Below are positions 1 through 7,155 of a DNA stretch of 13,622 nucleotides, piece by piece. The DNA lies in the NCBI GenBank assembly GCA_937901335.1, contig CALCHC010000106.1, positions 1-13,622 on the forward strand, read 5' to 3'. How positions within the stretch are numbered: the stretch's first letter is position 1; every line of letters begins with the position of its first letter. This stretch comes from an uncultured Phascolarctobacterium sp. GTDB taxonomy: Bacteria; Bacillota; Negativicutes; Acidaminococcales; Acidaminococcaceae. The position numbers and the translations under genes are program-made. The notes under the pieces were generated by a model. The model was not told where the DNA came from. It ran no database searches and saw only the letters and a list, made by a program, of their open reading frames with translations.

Positions 1-16
1 CGTCAGCGACTTGTTT

Positions 17-45
17 ATAATACCATCTGTTTTCAGATATGTCAA
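17..45 (-). promoter_or_regulatory. Divergent sigma-A promoter firing out of the window
   Basis: Read on the minus strand, a perfect TTGACA (-35, positions 40-45) is followed after exactly 17 bases by TATTAT (-10, positions 17-22). Transcription would start near position 10 and run leftward, so the gene it serves lies outside the window. The spacer holds a perfect inverted repeat, ATCTG-4-CAGAT (25-38), which could be an operator. The promoter is directly visible. The identity of the gene and of any regulator is unknown. Confidence 0.7.
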
Positions 46-102
46 CACCTTTTTTAAAAGTTTTTTACATTTTTTCAAGAAAGTTTCTAAAACCCTAAAA
101 CA

Positions 103-131
103 ATGACAAAAGCACTTCCTAGTGGTATAAT
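103..131 (+). promoter_or_regulatory. Sigma-A promoter of the class A PBP gene
   Basis: ATGACA (-35, 103-108) and a perfect TATAAT (-10, 126-131) are separated by 17 bases. The predicted transcription start is near 138, giving a leader of about 45 nt before the chosen ATG at 184. The stretch 46-102 upstream is very AT-rich, with runs of T that could act as an UP element. No gene fits in 1-138. Confidence 0.8.
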
Positions 132-174
132 GTCTTAGATGTTGGCTTTGCCACATTCCTACAAATCTATAAGC

Positions 175-178
175 GAGG
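175..178 (+). promoter_or_regulatory. Ribosome binding site deciding the PBP start
   Basis: GAGG followed by TAAAC and then ATG at 184 gives a normal 5-base spacing. The in-frame ATG at 139 has no ribosome binding site and sits on the predicted transcription start itself. The start at 184 is therefore preferred. Confidence 0.65.
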
Positions 179-183
179 TAAAC

Positions 184-2436
184 ATGATTTATTCCATCCT
201 TAAAACACTGTTAATCTTCATAAGTTCTGTGATGATAATGGCTGTTTCTGTTTGGTACGGTTTCTCCGGTTTGTTTGCTCCTAAAAATATGGATGAACAA
301 CTCCAACCGGATGCTGCTTCCGAATTTTATGATAGCAAAGGTTCCTTAATCTATACAACACTTTCTGAAGAACGCCGCATACCCATCAATATAAACTACA
401 TTCCCGATCACACCCAAAAAGCTTTTATCGCAATTGAAGATAATCGCTTCTATGAACATTTGGGCGTAGACTTCCGTGGCACTGCCCGCGCAGTAGTTTC
501 TACTTTGAGCGGTCGCGAAGTTCAAGGTGGTAGTACCATCACCCAACAACTTGCGAAAAACGCTTTCTTAACTCAAGAACGTACCATCACTCGTAAAGTT
601 AAGGAAGCTTTCCTGGCACGCGAATTGGAAAAACGCTATACCAAAGATGAAATCCTGGAAATGTATCTTAACCATATCTACTTTGGCCAAGGTGCTTACG
701 GTGTAGAAAGTGCAGCAAGATATTATTTTAATAAGGAAGCAAAAGATTTGAACATTGCAGAATCTGCTACCTTAGCTGCTATTCCTAAAAGCCCCAACTA
801 TTTCAATCCTTTTGAAAATCCTAAAGCAAGCAAGGAACGCCAAGAACTTGTAATCGACCAAATGGTTAAATATGGTTTCATTACCGAAGCTCAAGGCGAA
901 GCTGCTAAAAAAGAAGAACTTAAATTAGCAACCACTGCTAAAAAACGAGAAGATAATCCTAACTTCTACTTCATCGACATGATTACCCAAAAGGTTATTG
1001 ATGAATTAGGTGCAGAAGCTCTTTACAAAGGTGGTCTTAAAGTCTACACCACTTTAGACAGCGATATGCAAAGAGCCGCTATCGAATCTTTGAAACATTT
1101 GCCTGCTCCTGTAATGGAAGAAAAAGATTTAGGCAAACTTAAAGAAGATGAACATCCCGTTGCATACAACGATAAAAACAAACTTACTCAACCTCAAGTA
1201 GCACTTGTTGCTATCGACCCCAACACCGGTCACGTAAAAGCAATGCTCGGTGGTCGTGGTCAAGATAAATTTAACCGTGCTACTCTTTCCGTCCGTCAAC
1301 CTGGTTCTTCCTTCAAACCCTTCGTTTATTTGACTGGTATGGCAAATGGCTTTACCCCCGCAAGTATTATGGAAGATAAAGAAGAAGAATTTGACAAAGA
1401 CTGGAGACCTAGAAACGTAACTAAAAAATGGTACGGTAAAGTTAGCTTGCGTACTGCAATCGCTCGTTCCATGAACATTCCTACTATCCGCCTTGCTCGC
1501 GAAGTAGGCGTACACAAAGTTGTAGAAACTGCTCAAAAAATGGGTATCAGCACTTTGGAAACCGAAGGTAAGTATTCCGACGCTAACCTTTCCATGGCAA
1601 TTGGTGGTCTCAGCCACGGCGTAAGTCCTTTGGAAATGGCATCTGCTTACGGCGTATTTGCTACTAACGGTATTTTGTGCAAACCTTTCGCACTGTTGAA
1701 AATCACAGACGCCCAAGGCCAAGTTCTTTACGAAAACAGCACCGAACCCAAACGCGTAATGGATCCCAAACCCATCTACACTACCGTTGATATGATGAAA
1801 GACGTTCTCATCTGGGGTAGTGGTGGCGGTATGGGCATTGGTCGTCCGGCAGCAGGTAAAACCGGCACCACTGACAACTACGTTGACGCTTGGTTCGTAG
1901 GCTTCACCCCTGACCTTAGTACTGCAGTTTGGGTAGGCGATGATAACAACCGCACTCTCGACAATATGTCCGGTAGCGGCACTCCCCTTTCCATCTGGCA
2001 CGACTTTATGGTTAAAGCTCACAAAGACATTCCTGTTAGCGACTTCGTGAACCCCGGCGTAGAGATTCCTCCTGAACCGGTAATCCTGCAAGATGAAACT
2101 GTTAATCTGGAAAAAGAAATGACCAGACTTGCAGAAGAAGCAGCTAAAAAACAAGCTCTTTTGGAAGAAGAAAAAAATAAAGAACGCGAAGAACGTAAAT
2201 CCAAACGAGAATTGGAAAGAGAACGTAAGAAACGCGAAAAAGAGCTTGAAAAAGAACGTGAGAAAGAAAAAGAAAGAAAAGAGAAAGAGCGCGAAAAGGA
2301 ACGCAAATCCAAGCGCAACAAAAACAAAGATAAAGACGACGATAGAAACAAAGAAGATGACGACAAACCTGTCGTTAGCACTAAACCTGTTCGTCGTAGC
2401 ATGAAAGACCGCATCCAAGACATTAGCGGCCAATAA
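184..2436 (+). CDS. mrcA: Class A penicillin-binding protein, PBP1A family
   Basis: A bifunctional peptidoglycan synthase of 750 aa: the transglycosylase polymerises lipid II and the transpeptidase cross-links the strands outside the cytoplasmic membrane. An N-terminal hydrophobic anchor (about residues 3-30) is followed by a GT51 domain with EDNRFYEHLG (catalytic Glu85), GGSTITQQLAKN and the RKVKEAFLARELE region. The transpeptidase domain carries SSFK (nucleophile Ser375, Lys378), SMN (429-431) and KTG (559-561), so all key residues are present. Residues about 640-735 form an unusual, almost purely charged K/E/R tail ending in Asp-rich sequence, beyond the catalytic domain. The gene is a single unit with its own promoter and terminator. 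Leu codon TTA occurs 8 times in the first 27 Leu codons and never in the last 27, a shift in codon use near position 1129. Family assignment is very secure; the tail's role is unknown. Confidence 0.95.
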   Translation: MIYSILKTLLIFISSVMIMAVSVWYGFSGLFAPKNMDEQLQPDAASEFYDSKGSLIYTTLSEERRIPININYIPDHTQKAFIAIEDNRFYEHLGVDFRGTARAVVSTLSGREVQGGSTITQQLAKNAFLTQERTITRKVKEAFLARELEKRYTKDEILEMYLNHIYFGQGAYGVESAARYYFNKEAKDLNIAESATLAAIPKSPNYFNPFENPKASKERQELVIDQMVKYGFITEAQGEAAKKEELKLATTAKKREDNPNFYFIDMITQKVIDELGAEALYKGGLKVYTTLDSDMQRAAIESLKHLPAPVMEEKDLGKLKEDEHPVAYNDKNKLTQPQVALVAIDPNTGHVKAMLGGRGQDKFNRATLSVRQPGSSFKPFVYLTGMANGFTPASIMEDKEEEFDKDWRPRNVTKKWYGKVSLRTAIARSMNIPTIRLAREVGVHKVVETAQKMGISTLETEGKYSDANLSMAIGGLSHGVSPLEMASAYGVFATNGILCKPFALLKITDAQGQVLYENSTEPKRVMDPKPIYTTVDMMKDVLIWGSGGGMGIGRPAAGKTGTTDNYVDAWFVGFTPDLSTAVWVGDDNNRTLDNMSGSGTPLSIWHDFMVKAHKDIPVSDFVNPGVEIPPEPVILQDETVNLEKEMTRLAEEAAKKQALLEEEKNKEREERKSKRELERERKKREKELEKEREKEKERKEKEREKERKSKRNKNKDKDDDRNKEDDDKPVVSTKPVRRSMKDRIQDISGQ

Positions 2437-2452
2437 AAGTACTAATCAAATT

Positions 2453-2489
2453 ACACCTACAGCCTTAAAACTGTAGGTGTTTTCTTTTT
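2453..2489 (+). terminator. Rho-independent terminator of the PBP gene
   Basis: A perfect 10-bp stem, ACACCTACAG / CTGTAGGTGT (2453-2462 and 2471-2480), with an 8-base loop is followed by TTTCTTTTT. It lies 16 bases after the PBP stop codon and separates that gene from the next promoter. Confidence 0.92.
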
Positions 2490-2518
2490 AAAAAATTAAC
2501 TTCCTCGTCTCCACACAG

Positions 2519-2548
2519 TAGGCAAGCAAAAGAGAGTTATGTTATAAT
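2519..2548 (+). promoter_or_regulatory. Sigma-A promoter of the carboxyltransferase gene
   Basis: A perfect TATAAT (2543-2548) is preceded by TAGGCA (2519-2524) at 18 bases, a 4/6 match to the -35 consensus. The start is expected near 2555, giving an untranslated leader of about 49 nt that ends in AAGGAG (2591-2596), 7 bases before the ATG. The -10 is convincing and the -35 is moderate. Confidence 0.65.
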
Positions 2549-2603
2549 GTAGACATCAATTGAATATTACTTATTTAATCATATTTAGAAAAGGAGAATA
2601 CTC

Positions 2604-3950
2604 ATGAGCAACAAACCTTTGAAAATAGTTGAAACCGTATTGCGCGACGGTCACCAATCTTTGGCTGCTACTCGTATGCGCATTACCGACATGCTTCCTG
2701 TATTGGAAAAAATCGATGCAGTAGGCTACCACGCTGTAGAAGCTTGGGGCGGCGCAACCTTTGACTCCTGCTTACGCTTTTTGAACGAAGACCCCTGGGA
2801 AAGACTTCGTACTTTGAAAAAACACCTTCCCAACACTCCGATTCAAATGCTGCTCCGTGGTCAAAACGTTTTGGGCTACAACCATTATGCTGACGACGTA
2901 GTAACTGAATTCGTAAAACGCTCCGTTGATAACGGCGTTTCCATTATGCGTATCTTCGACGCATTGAACGATACCCGCAACTTGGAATGTGCAATGCGCG
3001 CAGCAAAAGCAGCAGGTGCTCACGTTCAAGGCTGTATCGTTTACACCATCAGCCCCTATCATAAAGATAGCGACTTCGTAAAACTTGGTAAAGAATTGGT
3101 ACAAATGGGTGCTGACTCCATCTGTATTAAAGATATGGCAGGCTTGCTCCGTCCGTTCGCAGCAGAAAGCCTCGTTCGTAGCTTGAAAGCAGAACTGAAC
3201 GTTCCCATCGACCTGCACACCCACTTCACCAGCGGCATGGGCGATATGACCTACTTGAAAGCAGTTGAAGCTGGCGTTGACATCATCGACACCGCTTTGT
3301 CTCCCTTCTCCGTAGCAACCAGCCAACCTTGCACTGAATCCATCGTTGCAACCTTGGAAGGTCACGCTCGTGATACCGGTTTGAACTTGGCTGCTCTCCA
3401 CGATTTGGCAGACCACTTCAAACAAGTTAAAACCTCTTTGACCAACGACTTTAGCCTGAACACCAACATCCCCATTGACCCGAAAGTACTTACCTTCCAA
3501 ATCCCCGGTGGTATGCTTTCCAACTTGCTCAACCAAATGAAAGAAATGGGCGTTGCTGATAAATATGAACAACTTTTAGAAGAAATGCCTCGCGTACGTG
3601 CTGACCTTGGCTATCCTCCGCTGGTAACTCCTACCAGCCAAATCGTAGGTTCCATGGCAGTTATGAACGTAACCTTTGGTCGTTACAAAATGATTCCTCG
3701 CGAAGTTAAAGATTTGATTTTGGGCAAATATGGTCGCACTCCTGCTCCCATCAACGAAGAAATCAAACAAATGGCAATTGGCTCAACTCCGCAAATCGAC
3801 CATCGTCCGGCTGATGATATTCCGCCTCAAATGGAAAAACTTACCCAACAATTGGCAGAAGCTGGCTATCCCAACGCTTCTGTAGAAGATGTACTCAGCT
3901 ACGCTTCCTTCCCCGAAGTTGCATTGAACTTCTTCAAAAACAACAGATAA
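2604..3950 (+). CDS. Biotin-dependent carboxyltransferase subunit (pyruvate carboxylase subunit B / oxaloacetate decarboxylase alpha type)
   Basis: At 448 aa it is an HMGL-like TIM-barrel carboxyltransferase that moves a carboxyl group between carboxybiotin and pyruvate/oxaloacetate. Visible motifs are LRDGHQS near the N-terminus (metal ligand Asp15), MLLRGQNVLGY, CIKDMAG with the lysine expected to be carbamylated (Lys176), and HTHFTSGMG with metal ligands His205 and His207. The C-terminal part, about residues 290-445, is the conserved carboxyltransferase domain. There is no biotinyl-lysine domain (no AMKM-type motif), so a separate carrier protein encoded elsewhere must supply biotin. No partner subunit lies in the window. 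It could serve as oxaloacetate decarboxylase alpha, pyruvate carboxylase subunit B or the 5S subunit of methylmalonyl-CoA carboxytransferase; sequence alone does not choose among them. It has an excellent ribosome binding site and codons (few TTA/CTA/TCA) that suggest high expression. Confidence 0.9.
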   Translation: MSNKPLKIVETVLRDGHQSLAATRMRITDMLPVLEKIDAVGYHAVEAWGGATFDSCLRFLNEDPWERLRTLKKHLPNTPIQMLLRGQNVLGYNHYADDVVTEFVKRSVDNGVSIMRIFDALNDTRNLECAMRAAKAAGAHVQGCIVYTISPYHKDSDFVKLGKELVQMGADSICIKDMAGLLRPFAAESLVRSLKAELNVPIDLHTHFTSGMGDMTYLKAVEAGVDIIDTALSPFSVATSQPCTESIVATLEGHARDTGLNLAALHDLADHFKQVKTSLTNDFSLNTNIPIDPKVLTFQIPGGMLSNLLNQMKEMGVADKYEQLLEEMPRVRADLGYPPLVTPTSQIVGSMAVMNVTFGRYKMIPREVKDLILGKYGRTPAPINEEIKQMAIGSTPQIDHRPADDIPPQMEKLTQQLAEAGYPNASVEDVLSYASFPEVALNFFKNNR

Positions 3951-3956
3951 TTACAA

Positions 3957-3997
3957 ATAAAAAAATCCCGCTCATTCCTGAGCGGGATTTTTTATTT
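3957..3997. terminator. Bidirectional terminator between convergent genes
   Basis: A stem containing ATCCCGCTCA / TGAGCGGGAT with a 4-base loop (3975-3978) is flanked by a run of A on the left and a run of T on the right. It therefore forms a terminator with a U-tract in either direction. It lies between the ends of the carboxyltransferase gene (3950, plus strand) and ileS (4011, minus strand), and both can use it. Confidence 0.92.
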
Positions 3998-4010
3998 GCT
4001 TATGGAAAAT

Positions 4011-6800
4011 TTATTTTACTGCTGCAGCGCAACGAGCACACAAAGTCGGGTGTTCTGCGTCTTTGCCTACTTCATCACTGTAAATCCAGCAACGTTCGCA
4101 TTTTTCGCCTTCAGCTGCTTGAACAGTTACTTTCAAATCTTCACGACCAGTTGCAGAGCCTTCTTCAGTGCCTTCTACAATGGTAGCTTTAGAAACGATC
4201 AGCAGAGTAGCCAATTCAGCTTCTACAGATTTGAGGATTGCCAAAGCATCGCCAGTAGCGTGAAGAACTACATTAGCATCCAAGGAGTGACCGATGGTTT
4301 TTTCACGACGAGCAACTTCCAAAACTTTGGTGATTTCGCTACGGATTTCGATGAAGTTATCCCATTTAGCTTCCAAAGCTTCGTCAAGATATTCTTCTTT
4401 AACTTGCGGCCAGGGCAGCATTTGTACGGACACAGGAGCATTAGCAGGTTTTTTCATGAATTGCCATACTTCTTCCATGGTGAAGCTCAATACAGGAGTG
4501 AGCATTACCATCAAGTCCATAAGAATTTCGTACATAGCGGTTTGTGCGCTACGACGTTCTTTGCTGTCTGCTTTGTAAGCATACAAGCGGTCTTTGAGAA
4601 TATCCAAGTAGTAGCTGGACATTTCAACGGTGCAGAAGTTATGGATTGCATGATAGAGAACGTGGAATTCGTAGTTGTCGTATGCTTCGGTAACTTCTTT
4701 TTTCAAGAGTTGCAAATGCATAAGAGCCCAACGATCCAATTCAAGCATTTCATTGAACGGAACTGCATCTTTTTCATAATCAAAGTCAGCAGTGTTGCTC
4801 AAGATGTAACGCATGGTGTTACGGATTTTACGATAAACTTCGGAAAGTTGTTTTACGATTTTCGGGGAGATACGGATATCTGCTCTGTAGTCGGTGGAAG
4901 CAGTCCACAAACGAACGATATCAGCACCATATTGGCTAATGATTTCTTGCGGAACCATTACGTTACCAACGGATTTAGACATTTTGCGACCTTCGCCGTC
5001 TACTACATAACCGTGAGTCAATACGGATTTGTAGGGAGCTTTGCCGGTAACAGCAACAGCAGTCAACAAGGAGGATTGGAACCAACCACGATGTTGGTCA
5101 CTGCCTTCCAAGTACATGTCAGCAACTTGACCCAATTCAGGACGTTGCATTACTACGGATTGGTGAGTGGAACCACTGTCGAACCAAACGTCCATGATGT
5201 CGGTTTCTTTGGTGAAGTGGGTATGACCACATTTGGGGCAAACAGTGCCAGCAGGCAACAGTTCTTCAGCCGGACGAGCCCACCAAGCATCGCAACCTTC
5301 TTTAGCGAAGATGTTTGCTACGGATTCGATGGTTGCGTCGTTAATCAGGTGTTCACCACATTCTGCGCAGTAGAATACGGGAATGGGTACGCCCCAAGTA
5401 CGTTGACGGCTGATGCACCAGTCATGACGTTCAGAAACCATGTTGTGGATACGTTGTTGACCCCAAGCAGGAATCCATTGTACATCTTCAGCGATAGCTT
5501 TCAATGCATCATCACGGAAACCATCAACGGAAGCAAACCATTGCGGAGTTGCACGATAGATGATGGGGTTTTTGCAGCGCCAGCAGTGTGCATATTGGTG
5601 TTTGATATTTTCTTTGCCAAGGAGCATATTGAGCTCGGACAAGTATTTCAAAATGGGGATATTTGCGTCGAATACAAACATGCCTGCGAAGCGTTCGCCA
5701 GCTTCCGCAGTCAATTTACCTTGTTCGTCAACAGGGCAAAGGATGGGCAGTTTGTATTTCAAGCCGGTTTCAAAGTCAACGTCACCGTGACCAGGAGCGG
5801 TATGTACGCAACCAGTACCAGCTTCAGTGGTTACATAGTCAGCCATAACTACGAGAGATTCGCGGTCAAGTTCAGGCATCGGATGTTTGCATTTTGCAAA
5901 TTCCATTTCTTTACCCATAACGGTACCGAGGATGTTGCTCAAGTCTTTTTTGCAAACAGCGCCAACTTGTTCCAACATATCTTTAGCCATGAATACTACT
6001 TCGCCTTCGCATTCAACCCAAGCATATTCAAGGTTCGGGTTCAATGCAACTGCAACGTTTGCAGGCATGGTCCAGGGAGTGGTGGTCCAAATAACCATGG
6101 ATGCTTGCATACCTTTAGCAGCTTCCGGCATTTTGCCCAAGTCATCGATGATGGGCATTTTTACATAGATGGTCGGAGTTTTTTGTTCGCCGTATTCGAT
6201 TTCTGCTTCAGCCAAAGCGGTTTCGCAGTGCGGGCACCAGTAAACAGATTTTTTACCTTTGTAGATGTAGCCTTTTTTAGCCATTTCGCCGAATACGCGA
6301 ATTTGTTCAGCTTCAATGTGGGGGAACAAGGTTACATAAGGATGTTCCCAGTCACCAAGAACGCCCAAACGTTTGAAGTCTTCACGTTGCAAATCGATGA
6401 AGCGCAGAGCATAATCGTGGCATTGACGACGGAGAGTCAAGTCATCAATTTCTTTACGGTTCAAGCCCAATTCTTTGATTGCAGCGTGTTCGATAGGCAT
6501 ACCGTGAGTATCCCAACCAGGAACGTACGGGGTATCGAAACCTTGAGCGTATTTATATTTGATGATAATATCTTTCAAAATTTTGTTCAAAGCATGACCC
6601 ATGTGGATTTTGCCGTTTGCATACGGAGGGCCATCGTGAAGGATGAATTTTTCGTTACCTTCATGAAGTGCTTGTTTTTTCCAGTAGATTTCGTTTTCTT
6701 CCCAGAACTTTTGGAATTCCGGTTCACGTTGCGGCAAGTTTGCACGCATGGGGAATTCGGTTTCCGGCAAGTTAAGAGTTTTGCTATAGTCCATTGCCAT
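4011..6800 (-). CDS. ileS: Isoleucyl-tRNA synthetase
   Basis: A cytoplasmic class I aminoacyl-tRNA synthetase that charges tRNA-Ile and edits misactivated valine. The 929-aa product shows the HIGH-type motif as HMGH (66-69), the CP1 editing region with WTTTPWTMPAN, and KMSKS at 606-610. It ends in the bacterial C-terminal zinc site, CERC (901, 904) and CARC (921, 924). Length and order match bacterial-type IleS, and nothing is missing. The ATG at 6800 is chosen because GGAGGT lies 10 bases upstream; a longer in-frame reading from TTG at 6818 would begin inside that ribosome binding site. The gene avoids TTA, CTA and TCA codons throughout, which leaves a long open frame on the opposite strand. 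Expression is controlled by the T-box leader just upstream. It is the last gene after the divIVA operon and converges on the carboxyltransferase gene. Confidence 0.98.
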   Translation of the reverse strand: MAMDYSKTLNLPETEFPMRANLPQREPEFQKFWEENEIYWKKQALHEGNEKFILHDGPPYANGKIHMGHALNKILKDIIIKYKYAQGFDTPYVPGWDTHGMPIEHAAIKELGLNRKEIDDLTLRRQCHDYALRFIDLQREDFKRLGVLGDWEHPYVTLFPHIEAEQIRVFGEMAKKGYIYKGKKSVYWCPHCETALAEAEIEYGEQKTPTIYVKMPIIDDLGKMPEAAKGMQASMVIWTTTPWTMPANVAVALNPNLEYAWVECEGEVVFMAKDMLEQVGAVCKKDLSNILGTVMGKEMEFAKCKHPMPELDRESLVVMADYVTTEAGTGCVHTAPGHGDVDFETGLKYKLPILCPVDEQGKLTAEAGERFAGMFVFDANIPILKYLSELNMLLGKENIKHQYAHCWRCKNPIIYRATPQWFASVDGFRDDALKAIAEDVQWIPAWGQQRIHNMVSERHDWCISRQRTWGVPIPVFYCAECGEHLINDATIESVANIFAKEGCDAWWARPAEELLPAGTVCPKCGHTHFTKETDIMDVWFDSGSTHQSVVMQRPELGQVADMYLEGSDQHRGWFQSSLLTAVAVTGKAPYKSVLTHGYVVDGEGRKMSKSVGNVMVPQEIISQYGADIVRLWTASTDYRADIRISPKIVKQLSEVYRKIRNTMRYILSNTADFDYEKDAVPFNEMLELDRWALMHLQLLKKEVTEAYDNYEFHVLYHAIHNFCTVEMSSYYLDILKDRLYAYKADSKERRSAQTAMYEILMDLMVMLTPVLSFTMEEVWQFMKKPANAPVSVQMLPWPQVKEEYLDEALEAKWDNFIEIRSEITKVLEVARREKTIGHSLDANVVLHATGDALAILKSVEAELATLLIVSKATIVEGTEEGSATGREDLKVTVQAAEGEKCERCWIYSDEVGKDAEHPTLCARCAAAVK

Positions 6801-6810
6801 TGTGTATGTT

Positions 6811-6816
6811 ACCTCC
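6811..6816 (-). promoter_or_regulatory. Ribosome binding site deciding the ileS start
   Basis: On the minus strand GGAGGT is followed by 10 bases and then ATG at 6800. A second ATG two codons later would be 16 bases away, which is too far. The in-frame TTG at 6818 overlaps the site and cannot be the start. Confidence 0.8.
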
Positions 6817-6828
6817 AATATTAATTAA

Positions 6829-6867
6829 CAAAATAAAAAAGCTTCGTCCCTAACTAGGGACGAAGCT
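6829..6867 (-). terminator. Regulated terminator of the ileS T-box
   Basis: A perfect 12-bp stem, AGCTTCGTCCCT paired with AGGGACGAAGCT around a 4-base loop (6840-6867), is followed on the minus strand by TTTTTTATTTT. It lies 21 bases after the T-box motif and stops transcription before ileS when tRNA-Ile is charged. Confidence 0.93.
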
Positions 6868-7102
6868 ACGTAAACAAAATACAAGTACTCCGTGGTACCA
6901 CCCTAATGACAGTTATTCAAAATAACGTGCCACTCGAAACGCTGTATCGGGCGTTTCCCGTACTCGCCTACTTTATTCGACGAATCCGCTCCAAAGTGAT
7001 TTTCACCAGTTTAGACGTTGTTTGGGCTTGCACCATCCCCAAATCGCTTTGCTTGTCGCCACAGGCTACTGTCTTTATCATAGCGTTAGCCAATATTAAA
7101 AC
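6829..7102 (-). promoter_or_regulatory. T-box riboswitch leader of ileS (tRNA-Ile responsive)
   Basis: The leader RNA of about 300 nt contains the T-box consensus AGGGTGGTACCACGGAG (6888-6904), followed by a strong terminator hairpin before the ribosome binding site. A Stem I element GGTGCAAGCCC (7024-7034) resembles the conserved distal loop. The triplet ATC at 6998-7000, in the context GTGAAAATCAC, is the likely isoleucine specifier. The bulge reads TGGT, which would pair with the ACCA end of a tRNA with discriminator A, as tRNA-Ile has. In this class, uncharged tRNA bridges specifier and bulge, stabilises the antiterminator and lets transcription reach ileS. Motif and context are directly visible; the exact fold was not computed. 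Confidence 0.93.
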
Positions 7103-7108
7103 ACAATA

Positions 7109-7138
7109 ATTATAACGCAGTCATTATCGTAAAGTCAA
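7109..7138 (-). promoter_or_regulatory. Sigma-A promoter of ileS
   Basis: On the minus strand TTGACT (7133-7138) is followed after 18 bases by a perfect TATAAT (7109-7114), predicting a start near 7102. The -35 box lies only about 20 bases past the stop codon of the histidine phosphatase gene. No terminator with a U-tract separates the two, so read-through from the upstream operon into the T-box leader is also possible. Confidence 0.8.
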
Positions 7139-7155
7139 CCTAAATCAGCTTGGCT

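Noticed and set aside
78..88. AGAAAGTTTCT inverted repeat upstream of the PBP promoter as an operator
   Set aside because: An 11-bp palindrome in very AT-rich sequence is expected by chance, and it is not placed on a promoter element.
2157..2340. The purine-rich repeat in the PBP gene as a possible tandem DNA repeat or recombination hot spot
   Set aside because: No exact repeat unit is maintained. The pattern is explained by coding for Lys/Glu/Arg.
2129..2404. A plus-strand frame of 91 codons inside the PBP tail
   Set aside because: Frame-shifted reading of the purine-rich repeat. It has no ribosome binding site and its composition is a by-product of the AAA/GAA-rich sequence.
1129..2433. 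A 434-codon open frame opposite the PBP gene
   Set aside because: Same cause: absence of TTA/CTA/TCA in the 3' part of the sense gene. The product is a low-complexity Phe-rich string mirroring the Lys/Glu tail.
3996..6824. A 942-codon open frame on the plus strand exactly opposite ileS
   Set aside because: It is in the codon-aligned antisense register, where stops arise only from sense TTA, CTA and TCA codons. ileS avoids these codons. The frame has no ribosome binding site and its Phe/Ser/His-rich translation resembles no protein.
6906..7109. A 67-codon plus-strand frame in the ileS leader
   Set aside because: It lies antisense to the T-box leader, which explains the conserved structure. 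No ribosome binding site or recognisable protein.
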